This document shows positions 8,737 through 15,715 of a stretch of DNA of 46,032 nt, piece after piece. Where the stretch lies: positions 1-46,032 of the forward strand of contig CAMJML010000027.1 of the NCBI GenBank assembly GCA_946407015.1, read 5' to 3'. Both the position numbers and the translations under genes were made by a program. The notes below the pieces were generated by a model. That model did no database searches. It saw only the letters and a list, made by a program, of their open reading frames with translations, and was not told the DNA's origin. The stretch comes from an uncultured Selenomonadales bacterium (GTDB lineage Bacteria; Bacillota; Negativicutes; DSM-1736; Dendrosporobacteraceae). The number at the start of each line of letters is the position of its first letter. Position 1 is the first letter of the stretch.

Positions 8737-8866
8737 GGAAAGCCGAATCTAACAGTACGGGGGAACCAAATATATATACAGGGGATAATCCGCAATATAG
8801 CGGAGGGGCGCATTCTCAAACTCTCTTTTTTCCCTATCCCGACAGCTAACCCCGGAGGCTTATTAG
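8737..8866 (+). promoter_or_regulatory. ydaO/yuaA-type c-di-AMP riboswitch
   Basis: The segment carries the hallmarks of the ydaO class: GCCGAATCTAAC and GGGGGAACCAA early, GCGGAGGGGCGCA in the middle, and TCCCGACAGCTAACCCC near the end. The class binds cyclic di-AMP and usually turns off cell-wall hydrolase or potassium/osmolyte genes at high ligand. Its target is the 3D-domain gene about 65 bases downstream. I do not see a convincing T-tailed terminator after the aptamer, so the expression platform may act otherwise. A 65-codon open frame across this stretch is a by-product of the RNA. Confidence 0.88.
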
Positions 8867-8932
8867 CTTATGAGATGTTGGTTTTTGCAATCAACAGGAA
8901 CCTTATAGGCGCTAAAAAGAGAGGTGAACATA

Positions 8933-9514
8933 TTGACGAAGCTATTTCGTTCAATAGTAGCTTTGATGTTTGTCATGCTACTATCCAGCGTTGTGGTATT
9001 TGCATCACCTGAGTTGCCTGTTAAATTTGGTATGCGCGGAGAAAGTGTGCAAACCATTCAAAAACTGCTGGCAGATGCCGGATACTATCATGGTTCTATT
9101 GATGGTGTTTTTGGCAATAACACATTAAATGCACTAAAAGACTTTCAACGCAGCAACGGACTCGAAGCTGACGGAATTGTCGGCCAGGAGACGTTTCGCT
9201 ATTTAAATCGTGCAGAATCCGAAGGCAGCAGGTATAGCAGATCATTTACAATGAGTGCGTCTGCTTATACTGCGTATGATGATGGGAATTCACACTATAC
9301 ATATCGTGGCAATCTTGTTCGTAAAGGATTGGTTGCAGTCGATCCTTCGGTAATTCCACTGGGAACACGCTTATATATTCCAGGTTATGGCTACGCAATC
9401 GCTGACGATGTTGGTGGTGCAATAAAAGGCAACAAAATTGATTTGGCGTTTGACAGTCGGAGTGAAGCATTGCAATTTGGCAGACAGACGGTGACTGTCT
9501 ATGTCGTTGATTAG
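8933..9514 (+). CDS. secreted peptidoglycan-binding / 3D-domain protein
   Basis: A 193-residue exported protein with a signal peptide (about 1-26, ending VVVFAS), a PG_binding_1 domain (about 30-90: MRGESVQTIQKLLADAGYY, DGVFGNNT) and a C-terminal 3D domain (about 105-193) with aspartates in VAVDPSVIPLG, IADDVGGAIKG and KIDLAFDSR. The combination is that of wall-bound lytic enzymes of the YocH/SleB-accessory kind. TTG 8933 is taken as start because AGAGAGGTG lies about six bases upstream; GTG 8924 is inside that site. It is the downstream gene of the c-di-AMP riboswitch. Its 3D domain closely parallels that of the gene at 5824. Confidence 0.9.
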   Translation: MTKLFRSIVALMFVMLLSSVVVFASPELPVKFGMRGESVQTIQKLLADAGYYHGSIDGVFGNNTLNALKDFQRSNGLEADGIVGQETFRYLNRAESEGSRYSRSFTMSASAYTAYDDGNSHYTYRGNLVRKGLVAVDPSVIPLGTRLYIPGYGYAIADDVGGAIKGNKIDLAFDSRSEALQFGRQTVTVYVVD

Positions 9515-9540
9515 CAGGCATAAATGCCTGTTTTTTTCTT
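9515..9540 (+). terminator. intrinsic terminator overlapping the stop codon
   Basis: CAGGCA/TGCCTG stem, TAAA loop and a long T run begin at the stop codon of the 3D gene. Confidence 0.85.
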
Positions 9541-9577
9541 TTTTCAACAACAATCTTGGCGGAGGTGTTTTGCATTC

Positions 9578-10309
9578 GTGGAAGAGTTTGGAATTGACTG
9601 CCATGGATATAAGCTGCAAGCTAGCTTGCATAAACCAGTGGGGCAAGAAAGCCAATATGCTGTGATTATGTGCCACGGTTTTCGCGGTTCTAAAGATGGC
9701 GGTGGGCGGGCGGTTGCTGTAGCCAACGCCATAAGTGGGATGGGGATTTCAGTTATAAGGTTTAACTTTACTCCATTACAAGGTTTAAGCAAGCAAATTG
9801 AAGAGATCCGGGCAGTTGTGCAATATTGCCGCAGCCATATGGGTAAGCAAATTATTCTCCTGGGGCGCAGCATGGGTGGTAGTGCAGCAATAGCGTATAC
9901 AGCGGCATTCCAAAACATTGCAGGTCTTTGTTTATGGGCTACTCCTTGGAATTTAGAGGAGACTTTTCAATTAGCGCTTGGTGAAGGCTATGAACGGTTA
10001 AAAATTGGTGATTCGATTTCGCTCAACGATGAATATGGAATTGTTACATTAACTCCTGAATTTGTTCAGGAGTTCAGCACCTATCATTTATTAGATTGTA
10101 TGGGAGCTATTCAGCCCATTCCGGTATTCATTTTACACGGGGATAGGGATGCGATTGTTCCTGTATGCCAAGCTGAGGCGCTTTATCAGGCTTGTGGCCA
10201 CCCGAAAGAAATGAAAGTGTTTTCAGGGGGAGATCACCATTTATCTCAGCATTCCCTGGAAGCTGCCCAAGCTATTGCGTCTTGGCTTAAACAGAATTTT
10301 ATCCGTTAA
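9578..10309 (+). CDS. alpha/beta hydrolase
   Basis: A 243-residue serine hydrolase of the alpha/beta fold. The oxyanion region HGFRGSKDGGG, nucleophile elbow GRSMGG, acid HGDRDAIVP and base GGDHHLS are all in place, so it should be active. The architecture is like small acyl esterases and YtmA/Est30-type peptidase-like hydrolases; the substrate is unknown. The start GTG 9578 follows GGCGGAGGTG with a slightly long gap of 12 bases; the frame upstream runs into the preceding terminator. Confidence 0.85.
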   Translation: MEEFGIDCHGYKLQASLHKPVGQESQYAVIMCHGFRGSKDGGGRAVAVANAISGMGISVIRFNFTPLQGLSKQIEEIRAVVQYCRSHMGKQIILLGRSMGGSAAIAYTAAFQNIAGLCLWATPWNLEETFQLALGEGYERLKIGDSISLNDEYGIVTLTPEFVQEFSTYHLLDCMGAIQPIPVFILHGDRDAIVPVCQAEALYQACGHPKEMKVFSGGDHHLSQHSLEAAQAIASWLKQNFIR

Positions 10310-10412
10310 TTTACTCGGGATTTGAATAGAAGGGCGGGTTTGGTAAATACTAAATGCGAGTTGCAAGAAGCAGCCGTTTTGGCAGGCTAGTTGAATTGAG
10401 GGGCGTGGAATA

Positions 10413-10877
10413 TTGAATTTAAGTAATATTTCGGTTGACCTGATGGCATTAATACTCGCATTAATATCCGGAGTTCTTATGGCCGTTCAAGGCTCACTTA
10501 ATGCCGCTTTGAGTAAAGTCGTAGGATTACTGGAAACTACCTTTATTGTTCATATCATTGGGACTGTGATTCTGGGAGTCCTGCTATTTGTATTCAAATT
10601 AGGTAAAGGGAATATCGCTGCATTGTCTCAGGCACCTTGGTATACTTATTTAGGAGGCGCAATCAGTGTATTTATTATCTACCTGGTTGCTGCCAGCATT
10701 CCGGAAGTCGGGGTTGCGAATGCTACAACGGCCATTATCATTGGACAAGTCCTTACCGCCGTATTGATTGATTCGTTTGGTGCTTTTGGGCTAACGCCTT
10801 TATCCTGGGGCTGGAGCCAAATTGCGGGGGTGGCATTGCTGGCAATCGGTGCTAAGTTATTATTCCGTGGACTATAG
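10413..10877 (+). CDS. DMT-type membrane protein, YdcZ/DUF606 family
   Basis: A 154-residue protein with about five membrane helices, matching the half-size DMT transporters of the DUF606 (YdcZ) family: GVLMAVQGSLNAALSK near the N-terminus, a second helix pair ending in GAKLLFRGL. Members are thought to be small-molecule exporters and often work as pairs; here only one is present. Start TTG 10413 is preceded by GAGGGG. A terminator follows at once. Confidence 0.85.
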   Translation: MNLSNISVDLMALILALISGVLMAVQGSLNAALSKVVGLLETTFIVHIIGTVILGVLLFVFKLGKGNIAALSQAPWYTYLGGAISVFIIYLVAASIPEVGVANATTAIIIGQVLTAVLIDSFGAFGLTPLSWGWSQIAGVALLAIGAKLLFRGL

Positions 10878-10892
10878 CAGCTATAAAGATTG

Positions 10893-10922
10893 AAAACCTT
10901 ATGCTTATGCATAAGGTTTTTT
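10893..10922 (+). terminator. intrinsic terminator
   Basis: AAAACCTTATGC/GCATAAGGTTTT stem with a four-base loop and T run. Confidence 0.9.
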
Positions 10923-10997
10923 AGTTTTACTTAAAGTATTGAATTTAAAATTTATATTTGTAATAATGATAGTAATATGGGATGGGAGGAATCAATT

Positions 10998-11141
10998 ATG
11001 GCAAACTGTAATGAGCAAAACTGTACTTGCCCGAAAGTAGAGTGTGAACGGCACGGGAAATGCTGCCAGTGTGTGAATTTTCACCGTGAGAAAGATAACC
11101 TTGTTTTCTGTTTTAGAGCAATTGCCTCCAAGAGCAAATAG
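10998..11141 (+). CDS. small Cys-rich protein, DUF6485-like
   Basis: A 47-residue protein with a strong ribosome site (GGGAGGA, eight bases upstream) and seven cysteines in the pattern C-x4-CxC-x5-C-x5-CCxC, then one more near the end (VFCFR). I recognise the family as DUF6485, small presumed metal-binding proteins of anaerobes. The opening residues are MANCNEQNCTCPKVEC. It is a stand-alone gene ahead of the tRNA; function unknown. Confidence 0.75.
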   Translation: MANCNEQNCTCPKVECERHGKCCQCVNFHREKDNLVFCFRAIASKSK

Positions 11142-11223
11142 GGAATGGTGAAACATAGTAAAAAAACATAATTTACTACTTGCATGATCCAATATTATGT
11201 TATATAATTAATATTGTTGTTAA

Positions 11224-11300
11224 GGGGTTATAGCTCAGTTGGTTAGAGCGCTTCGTTGACATCGAAGAGGTCTGCAGTTCGAGTCTGCCTAACCCCACCA
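11224..11300 (+). tRNA. tRNA-Val (anticodon GAC)
   Basis: The cloverleaf is complete: acceptor GGGGTTA/TAACCCC with encoded CCA, D-arm GCTC/GAGC, anticodon stem CTTCG/CGAAG with loop TTGACAT (anticodon GAC at 11258-11260), and T-loop TTCGAGT. The T-stem has one mismatch at its base (T with C). It reads GUC and GUU valine codons. It is a single tRNA gene with its own terminator. Confidence 0.96.
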
Positions 11301-11308
11301 ATAAATAC

Positions 11309-11336
11309 AAGCTTCCGAGGCATCGGGAGCTTTTTT
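11309..11336 (+). terminator. terminator of the tRNA gene
   Basis: AAGCTTCCGA/TCGGGAGCTT stem, GGCA loop, followed by T residues. Confidence 0.88.
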
Positions 11337-11438
11337 GTTTTAAAAATTATTTCTTGCAGTGACTCTAGATATTCTAAGATAAATTTGCTACATATAAGAC
11401 TGAAGCCCTCTGAGAACTAGCGTCAAGATACTTATCTA

Positions 11439-11654
11439 TCAGAAGATGATAAATGAAGAAATAAGCATTGCCAAGAATATGACAAGATAAATAACAGTTG
11501 CCAAAATCATTTTCCAGAGAGTCTTAGAACGAAAACCAGGCAGTTGCCGCCAATTGGGCAAGGGGTGTTCCGCTTCAACAGTTATTCTAAATCCACAGCT
11601 AGGGCAAATTGAAAAATCGAATTTTGTGTTCATCCCACAACGTGGACAGATCAT
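11439..11654 (-). CDS. zinc-ribbon membrane protein
   Basis: A 71-residue protein with an N-terminal zinc ribbon of the zinc_ribbon_2 type (CPRCG at 3-7, CPSCGF at about 17-22) and one C-terminal membrane helix (about 48-71). AGGTGA precedes the ATG on the - strand. Such proteins are common in Firmicutes but have no defined role. Confidence 0.7.
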   Translation of the reverse strand: MICPRCGMNTKFDFSICPSCGFRITVEAEHPLPNWRQLPGFRSKTLWKMILATVIYLVIFLAMLISSFIIF

Positions 11655-11856
11655 AAGATCACCTGCAAATGAATATTTTTGTCTCTCGGCAATTGTGAGA
11701 GACTTTGATTTTATTCTTAATTAAAGATTTATGTTTTTTCGATCATTTGATAAGTATTAAATTAGCTCGCAACAGAAGGAGTTTGTTGGGGTTATGGCCA
11801 ATTATTATTAAGAAACAATTAGCTGCTGGCAATGAACAAAAGGGGGATTATAAAAG

Positions 11857-12321
11857 ATGAAGGAGCTCTATATTTTCTTTAGTCAAATTTTAACCTCATA
11901 TCGCAATCTTGGACTCTTAATTTTCCGTTTGGGAATAGGCGGCATGTTTATGTGGCATGGATTTCCAAAGATTGCGGGTGGGATGGATAAGTGGCTTGAG
12001 CTAGGTAAAGCCATGGGCGTATTCGGAATTCATTTTGCTCCGGCTTTTTGGGGATTTATGAGTGGTTTTAGTGAATTTATTGGAGGGATATTCATTGCTA
12101 TCGGGTTGTTTTATCGGTTAGCGTGCCTATTGCTTGTGCTCAATCTTAGTACTGCTTTTGCCAGCCAGATGGTTGGTGGGAAAGGGCTGCTCAAAGCATC
12201 CCAGTCCTTGGAAGATAGCTTTGCATTTTTAGGCGCCCTGTTTATCGGTCCCGGTAAATATAGTATTGACGAATATCTGAGATTGAATGAGCCTGAGCAG
12301 GGAAAATATTGGAATGTTTAA
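11857..12321 (+). CDS. DoxX family membrane protein
   Basis: A 154-residue protein with four membrane segments and the DoxX-family start of domain RNLGLLIFRLGIGGMFMWHG, followed by the conserved FSEFIGGIFIAIGLFYRLA helix. The family includes subunits and accessory proteins of quinone or thiosulfate oxidation and of redox stress defence; in an anaerobe its role is unclear. The ribosome site AAGGGGGA is clear. Confidence 0.88.
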   Translation: MKELYIFFSQILTSYRNLGLLIFRLGIGGMFMWHGFPKIAGGMDKWLELGKAMGVFGIHFAPAFWGFMSGFSEFIGGIFIAIGLFYRLACLLLVLNLSTAFASQMVGGKGLLKASQSLEDSFAFLGALFIGPGKYSIDEYLRLNEPEQGKYWNV

Positions 12322-12391
12322 TAGAATATTCGGCTTGCTAACGGGATTTCTTTATTAGCAGCCGTAACGGTTGTTTTATATGGGTCAATAG

Positions 12392-12430
12392 AAGAAGAGC
12401 AGTTCCTTGCTTGAGGAACTGCTCTTCTTG
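12392..12430. terminator. convergent (bidirectional) terminator
   Basis: A perfect 15-bp stem (12392-12406 with 12415-12429) sits between the DoxX gene and the - strand UspA gene and can serve both. Confidence 0.75.
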
Positions 12431-12460
12431 TACATTTTGGAAGTTGCTAAAAGTGTATAT

Positions 12461-12910
12461 TTACTTGACAAGCATAACAGGAACGGTTGCATGCCCTGAA
12501 ACATAGTTACTGACGCTGCCCATCAGCAGCCCCTTTACTGGACCTAAGCCGCGGCTCCCCATAATGATAAGGTCAGCCTGATATTTTTCAGCAAACTCAA
12601 TAATGATGTGCCCTGGGGAACCAAACTCTAAAGAACTGGTTGATTTGATTATTTCGGGAATCTTTAAGGTAGCTTCAGCAATAATCTTTTTACCAGCAGC
12701 CTCAAGTGCATCTTGCAATTCCTTAAACAGTGTATAATAGCCCTGGTCATAAGGAGAAAGAGCCGGCACTGCTGCTAAATTTACAACATGTACGAGGGTA
12801 ATTGTTGTTGGACAAAGTTCGGCAAGATAAATGGCATGTTCTAAAGCAAGCTGGGAACTTTCTGAACCGTCTATGGGAACGAGAATAGTTTTATATGGTT
12901 TCACGCTCAT
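12461..12910 (-). CDS. universal stress protein (UspA family)
   Basis: A 149-residue single UspA domain. ILVPIDGSESS at the N-terminus and the nucleotide-binding loop GSRGLGPVKGLLMGSVS (G-x2-G-x9-G-S) near the C-terminus indicate an ATP-binding member. It is a cytoplasmic stress-response protein, partners unknown. AGGAGATG lies upstream of the ATG on the - strand. Confidence 0.93.
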   Translation of the reverse strand: MSVKPYKTILVPIDGSESSQLALEHAIYLAELCPTTITLVHVVNLAAVPALSPYDQGYYTLFKELQDALEAAGKKIIAEATLKIPEIIKSTSSLEFGSPGHIIIEFAEKYQADLIIMGSRGLGPVKGLLMGSVSNYVSGHATVPVMLVK

Positions 12911-13060
12911 ACAAACATCTCCTTGATGTGAATTTTTTATTACTTCTTTCTTGTTTCTATAATGAGTGTGCTAATCCTTTTTATCAGTTAAATTTTGCTT
13001 TCCGGATCGATTAAAGTAATGCGGTGTATCTTTTAGGTTTGTTTTTAAGATTGCTGCGTA

Positions 13061-13396
13061 TTAGCGAGACAAAGAGGGGAATTTTTTTTGTTCAGCAATC
13101 ACGATATGCATCAGGTCACTTGCAGGCAAGGTTTGATTTACAGACTCCGGATCAGCCTCAGGCCTCAATCCCCCCGCTTTATTGACTGCATCGGAAATCC
13201 GGCTGCCTGACGGAAGATTATAAACACCCGGATGGACAACTGCACCACTAATATAGATCACAATATCGGTAGATTGTGATGCACTTGGTGCGGGGCGTAC
13301 TTTTTCATCATAATAATGACTTAGTTGGCTTGAAAGATATAAGGCTAATATCGCTGATAATATTGTAAATAACCATCGAAAGAATTTATTTCTCAT
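13061..13396 (-). CDS. ComEA-like SLBB protein lacking the helix-hairpin-helix domain
   Basis: A 111-residue protein: a short cytoplasmic head, one membrane anchor (about 6-25), a linker, then an SLBB domain (about 45-105) with IVIYISGAVVHPGVYNLPSG and the SRISDAVNKAGGLRPEADP block found in the first half of ComEA. ComEA binds DNA through a C-terminal helix-hairpin-helix domain; here the frame stops right after the SLBB domain, and the 150 bases beyond show no remnant of it. It may be a soluble-ligand-binding anchor rather than a DNA receptor. No comEB or comEC adjoins it. Confidence 0.75.
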   Translation of the reverse strand: MRNKFFRWLFTILSAILALYLSSQLSHYYDEKVRPAPSASQSTDIVIYISGAVVHPGVYNLPSGSRISDAVNKAGGLRPEADPESVNQTLPASDLMHIVIAEQKKFPSLSR

Positions 13397-13679
13397 GATG
13401 CACGTCCTTGTTTTTGTTGATTATATACTACTACGAGTGCTTATGTATTCCTGCTTCTTCCTATATTTTATTTATTCGTAAGATATGGCAAGGAAAGGGG
13501 TAGACAATCCAAGTGCGATCGCAAAGGAAAATAGGAAAATATTAGCTATAGTTCTTTTCGCGTGTTATATCGAATTGTGCGGTAGTCCTTAATATAATGA
13601 AGTAAACTCATTATTCAGTTTCTATAGCATATAAGCCCCATAAAGTATAACGCTATTAGATACGGAAAGGAGCTATGAC

Positions 13680-14252
13680 ATGAAACTAAGGGCAACGGCA
13701 GCAACTGCTAAGGTAACTTATCAAATTAAAATAACACTCAAACATATCGAACCGATGATTTGGCGGAGGCTGTTAGTCCCGGCGGAATTAAATTTGGAGA
13801 AGTTCCATTGGATTTTGCAGATGGCGATGGGATGGCAGAATATACAGTTATTCAAGTTTAGAGTAAATAATCGTCATTATACTTTACCTGACTTTGGATG
13901 TCTGGATGAGGCTATAAACGCCAGAAATCTTACGATTCGCAATATTATGCCCGTTGAAAAACAGAGAATTAGTTATGTATATGGAGAGAACGATGGCTGG
14001 GAACACGAGATTCTATTAGAAAAAATTATGACTGATACAACCAAATACAGGCGTATTGTTTGTCTGGAAGGGGAGCGAGCCTGTCCTCCTGAAGATTGTG
14101 GCGGTATCCTCGAATATCAGGAGATTCTTGCCGCACTCGATGCATTGATGGGAGAAGAGAATAAGGAGTTTATTTTGTTAGTCAATGGTCATGCGCAAAC
14201 GGAGTTTGACCTAAATAAAATCAATAGAAAACTAAAAAAAATAAAGCTATGA
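13680..14252 (+). CDS. plasmid pRiA4b ORF-3 family protein
   Basis: A 190-residue protein of the pRiA4b ORF-3-like family (IS1096 TnpR-like fold). The family's entry motif is visible: TYQIKITLKHIEPMIWRRL, then FHWILQMAMGWQN, YTLPDF, and the Cys/Glu block GERACPPEDCGG with a following YQEIL. Homologues are spread on chromosomes and mobile elements; the biochemical role is unknown. The ATG follows GGAAAGGAG. No transposase or repeats are seen near it. A gene-free 280-base stretch precedes it. Confidence 0.85.
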   Translation: MKLRATAATAKVTYQIKITLKHIEPMIWRRLLVPAELNLEKFHWILQMAMGWQNIQLFKFRVNNRHYTLPDFGCLDEAINARNLTIRNIMPVEKQRISYVYGENDGWEHEILLEKIMTDTTKYRRIVCLEGERACPPEDCGGILEYQEILAALDALMGEENKEFILLVNGHAQTEFDLNKINRKLKKIKL

Positions 14253-14290
14253 CTAGAAAATAGAAGTATTTGAAACTAATTCGATTAAAT

Positions 14291-14312
14291 TGAAGTTATT
14301 TCAATAACTTCA
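14291..14312. repeat. short palindrome, possible operator
   Basis: TGAAGTTATT and AATAACTTCA form perfect 10-base arms around two bases, 39 bases after the preceding gene, with no T run, so an operator is as likely as a terminator. Confidence 0.4.
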
Positions 14313-14408
14313 TAATTTAATAATTAAACTAAGCGGTAAAAAGCCTGTAAGATATGCTAAAATAGAAATTACAAAAACTCCTTTACTTTTATGTAGGTCG
14401 ATTTGGCC

Positions 14409-14432
14409 GCCCCTGTGGGGCATTTTTTTTTA
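14409..14432 (+). terminator. intrinsic terminator
   Basis: GCCCC/GGGGC with a TGT loop and nine T residues. It either ends the pRiA4b-type transcript or a short leader beginning near 14365 (TAAAAT box). Confidence 0.75.
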
Positions 14433-14547
14433 TATAAAATTAAAAAATTGCGCTTTTTAAGAGAGTGAGTAACACGAATACGCTTGCTTCCGAGTAGAAT
14501 ATAATGATTGACTAGTTAATATGTAAAGTTCAAAGGAGGCCTTCACA

Positions 14548-14700
14548 ATTAGTGAGCAAGCAACAAAGCAAGAACTGGATATCCATTGTTTTGTTTCCGT
14601 TTTGAATAACCTGTTATTGTTTTTAGAGCTTGAAGGTGAAAGTACCGTTGATATAAAGCTGTTAAAAGCTTTACTTACGCACTATAATTTATCAGCCTAA
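14548..14700 (+). CDS. small protein of unknown function with apparent ATT start
   Basis: A 50-residue frame with an excellent Shine-Dalgarno sequence, AAAGGAGG (14532-14539), placed eight bases before ATT 14548. No ATG, GTG or TTG lies between the in-frame TAA at 14524 and this ATT, and the next in-frame TTG is some 19 codons in. The first codons, ATT AGT GAG, resemble those of infC in this same window (ATT AGT AAA). The product would read (M)SEQATKQELD..., with a leucine-rich centre (VLNNLLLFLELEGE) and no Cys pair or membrane helix. I do not recognise the family. Confidence 0.6.
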   Translation: MSEQATKQELDIHCFVSVLNNLLLFLELEGESTVDIKLLKALLTHYNLSA

Positions 14701-14740
14701 AACGAGGTGTGTCATAAGATTATCATATTTTTATGTTATA

Positions 14741-14840
14741 GTTGCTATATTAATCGATCGGCATAGCATCGGTTCATTTAGCTCTTTATAATTTTCATTA
14801 TAAAAATAACCCGATGCATAGCCGATCGTTGATATAGAAC
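14741..14840. repeat. large imperfect inverted repeat / long hairpin
   Basis: Arms 14745-14774 and 14808-14837 pair through CTATAT, CGATCGGC and GCATCGG blocks, separated by small symmetric internal loops (ATA facing ATA). The interior folds again (TTTATAAT 14785-14792 with ATTATAAA 14797-14804, loop TTTC). There is no T tract, no frame and no clear target-site duplication. It may be a structured RNA, a small non-autonomous element or an operator array. Confidence 0.55.
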
Positions 14841-14879
14841 TTGTTGTTGGACTGTATAAACCCAAGAAATGGGTATTTA

Positions 14880-14911
14880 AAAAAATAAACGACGGCAGTC
14901 ACCGTCGTTTT
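14880..14911 (-). terminator. terminator, mainly - strand
   Basis: AAACGACGG (14887-14895) pairs with CCGTCGTTT (14902-14910). Read on the - strand it is followed by a long T run, so it likely ends the small - strand gene at 15054-15173; on the + strand only four T residues follow. Confidence 0.65.
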
Positions 14912-14938
14912 GAGGTTTGAGTATGATTAATGAGTAGA

Positions 14939-14993
14939 AATGACTGACGAGATAGTCTGCTGATGGAGCAGGCTTTTTTATTTGTCAGTCATT
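14939..14993 (+). terminator. nested hairpin with T tract
   Basis: An inner stem AGTCTGCT/AGCAGGCT (14954-14961 with 14967-14974) runs into six T residues. The whole is enclosed by AATGACTGAC (14939-14948) and GTCAGTCATT (14984-14993). No + strand gene lies just upstream, so an untranslated transcript may end here. Confidence 0.5.
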
Positions 14994-15053
14994 CATCTAT
15001 TTTTCATCTCACCTCATCATAGTATCTCCTGGTTTTTGTGTTTTCATCATCAG

Positions 15054-15173
15054 CTAATTTAGTTTTCGGCGATTGCGAACGATTTCGAGTTTAGTTTTAT
15101 AATAATAAACGACACCAGTTAATGCAACAACTGCAGCTGAAAACAAAGCAACACAACACATATGATCATGCAT
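15054..15173 (-). CDS. small single-pass membrane peptide
   Basis: A 39-residue frame with a good - strand ribosome site (GGAGGG, seven or so bases upstream of the ATG). It begins MHDHMCCVALFSAAVVAL, has one hydrophobic helix (about 5-25) with Tyr residues at the end, and finishes with a strongly basic tail (KTKLEIVRNRRKLN). The terminator at 14880-14911 lies downstream. It is too short for a family call; the layout is that of a type I-like membrane peptide. Confidence 0.6.
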   Translation of the reverse strand: MHDHMCCVALFSAAVVALTGVVYYYKTKLEIVRNRRKLN

Positions 15174-15330
15174 ACTGAAACCCTCCACGACATAATATGT
15201 TAACTAATACAATATATTCTAACGTGAGTGAATTTGACCTTAGAAGGTCTCTGGGAAATAATACAAGAATTTTTTGTAGGTTTTATTTGATCGGCTTAGA
15301 TTTAACAATGGACACAGATCGATCTTTACA

Positions 15331-15360
15331 TTGACGATAATGGCAGAAATTTGTTATAAT
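15331..15360 (+). promoter_or_regulatory. promoter of the cobalamin riboswitch transcript
   Basis: TTGACG at 15331-15336 and TATAAT at 15355-15360, 18 bases apart. Confidence 0.7.
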
Positions 15361-15379
15361 GACAACAATTTGATAATAA

Positions 15380-15620
15380 TATGGTAAGGTGCCTCCAATG
15401 CGGAGGATAATAGGGAAGTCTAGGTATTAATGATTAGATTTTAGTTGTTTGAAGATGCGGCTAAATAAAGAGGCATTAATCCTATTGCGCGGTCCCGCCA
15501 CTGTACCGGTTAGATACGTTGGTGTGCCACTCGACAGGGGAAGGTGCAAATGAACAATGAGCCGGGAGCCAGGAGACCTGCCTTGCCGTCATTACAGGCC
15601 TTCGAGGAGAGGTGGGGTAG
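15380..15620 (+). promoter_or_regulatory. cobalamin riboswitch
   Basis: The core bases of the class are present: AAGGTGCC at the 5' side, GCCACTG at 15497-15503, GGGGAAGGTG near 15537-15545 and the B12 box GAGCCGGGAGCCAGGAGACCTGCC region (15560-15582). It senses cobalamin-type cofactors and should lower expression of the two CobT homologues downstream. About 95 bases separate it from the first start codon; a weak GCAATTGC hairpin with T run (about 15632-15650) could be the expression platform. Confidence 0.92.
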
Positions 15621-15715
15621 TACACAAAGGGCAATTGCTTGACTTTTTTTGTATTATTACAAGAAAAGTCTTTTTAATTTGAGAAAAAAGAAAGTTTTAA
15701 ACGCTGGAGGATGCA

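Larger units (their letters stand above)
14701..15053. other. gene-free stretch with several hairpins
   Basis: No coding frame with a ribosome site is visible here. It holds one large imperfect inverted repeat (14741-14840), a hairpin with T tract on the - strand (14886-14911), and a nested hairpin with T tract on the + strand (14939-14993), each listed separately. Confidence 0.6.

Noticed and set aside
8652-8849. 65-codon open frame
   Set aside because: It lies across the c-di-AMP riboswitch and its promoter and has no ribosome site.
12322-12416. Hydrophobic reading frame (LANGISLLAAVTVVLYGS) after the DoxX gene
   Set aside because: No start codon with a ribosome site, and it runs into the terminator hairpin; at most a decayed remnant.
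13485-13592. 35-codon frame starting ATG GCA AGG
   Set aside because: No Shine-Dalgarno sequence and no recognisable features.
13680-14252. Mobile element suggested by the pRiA4b ORF-3 family name
   Set aside because: No transposase, terminal repeats or target duplications nearby; the family is common on chromosomes.
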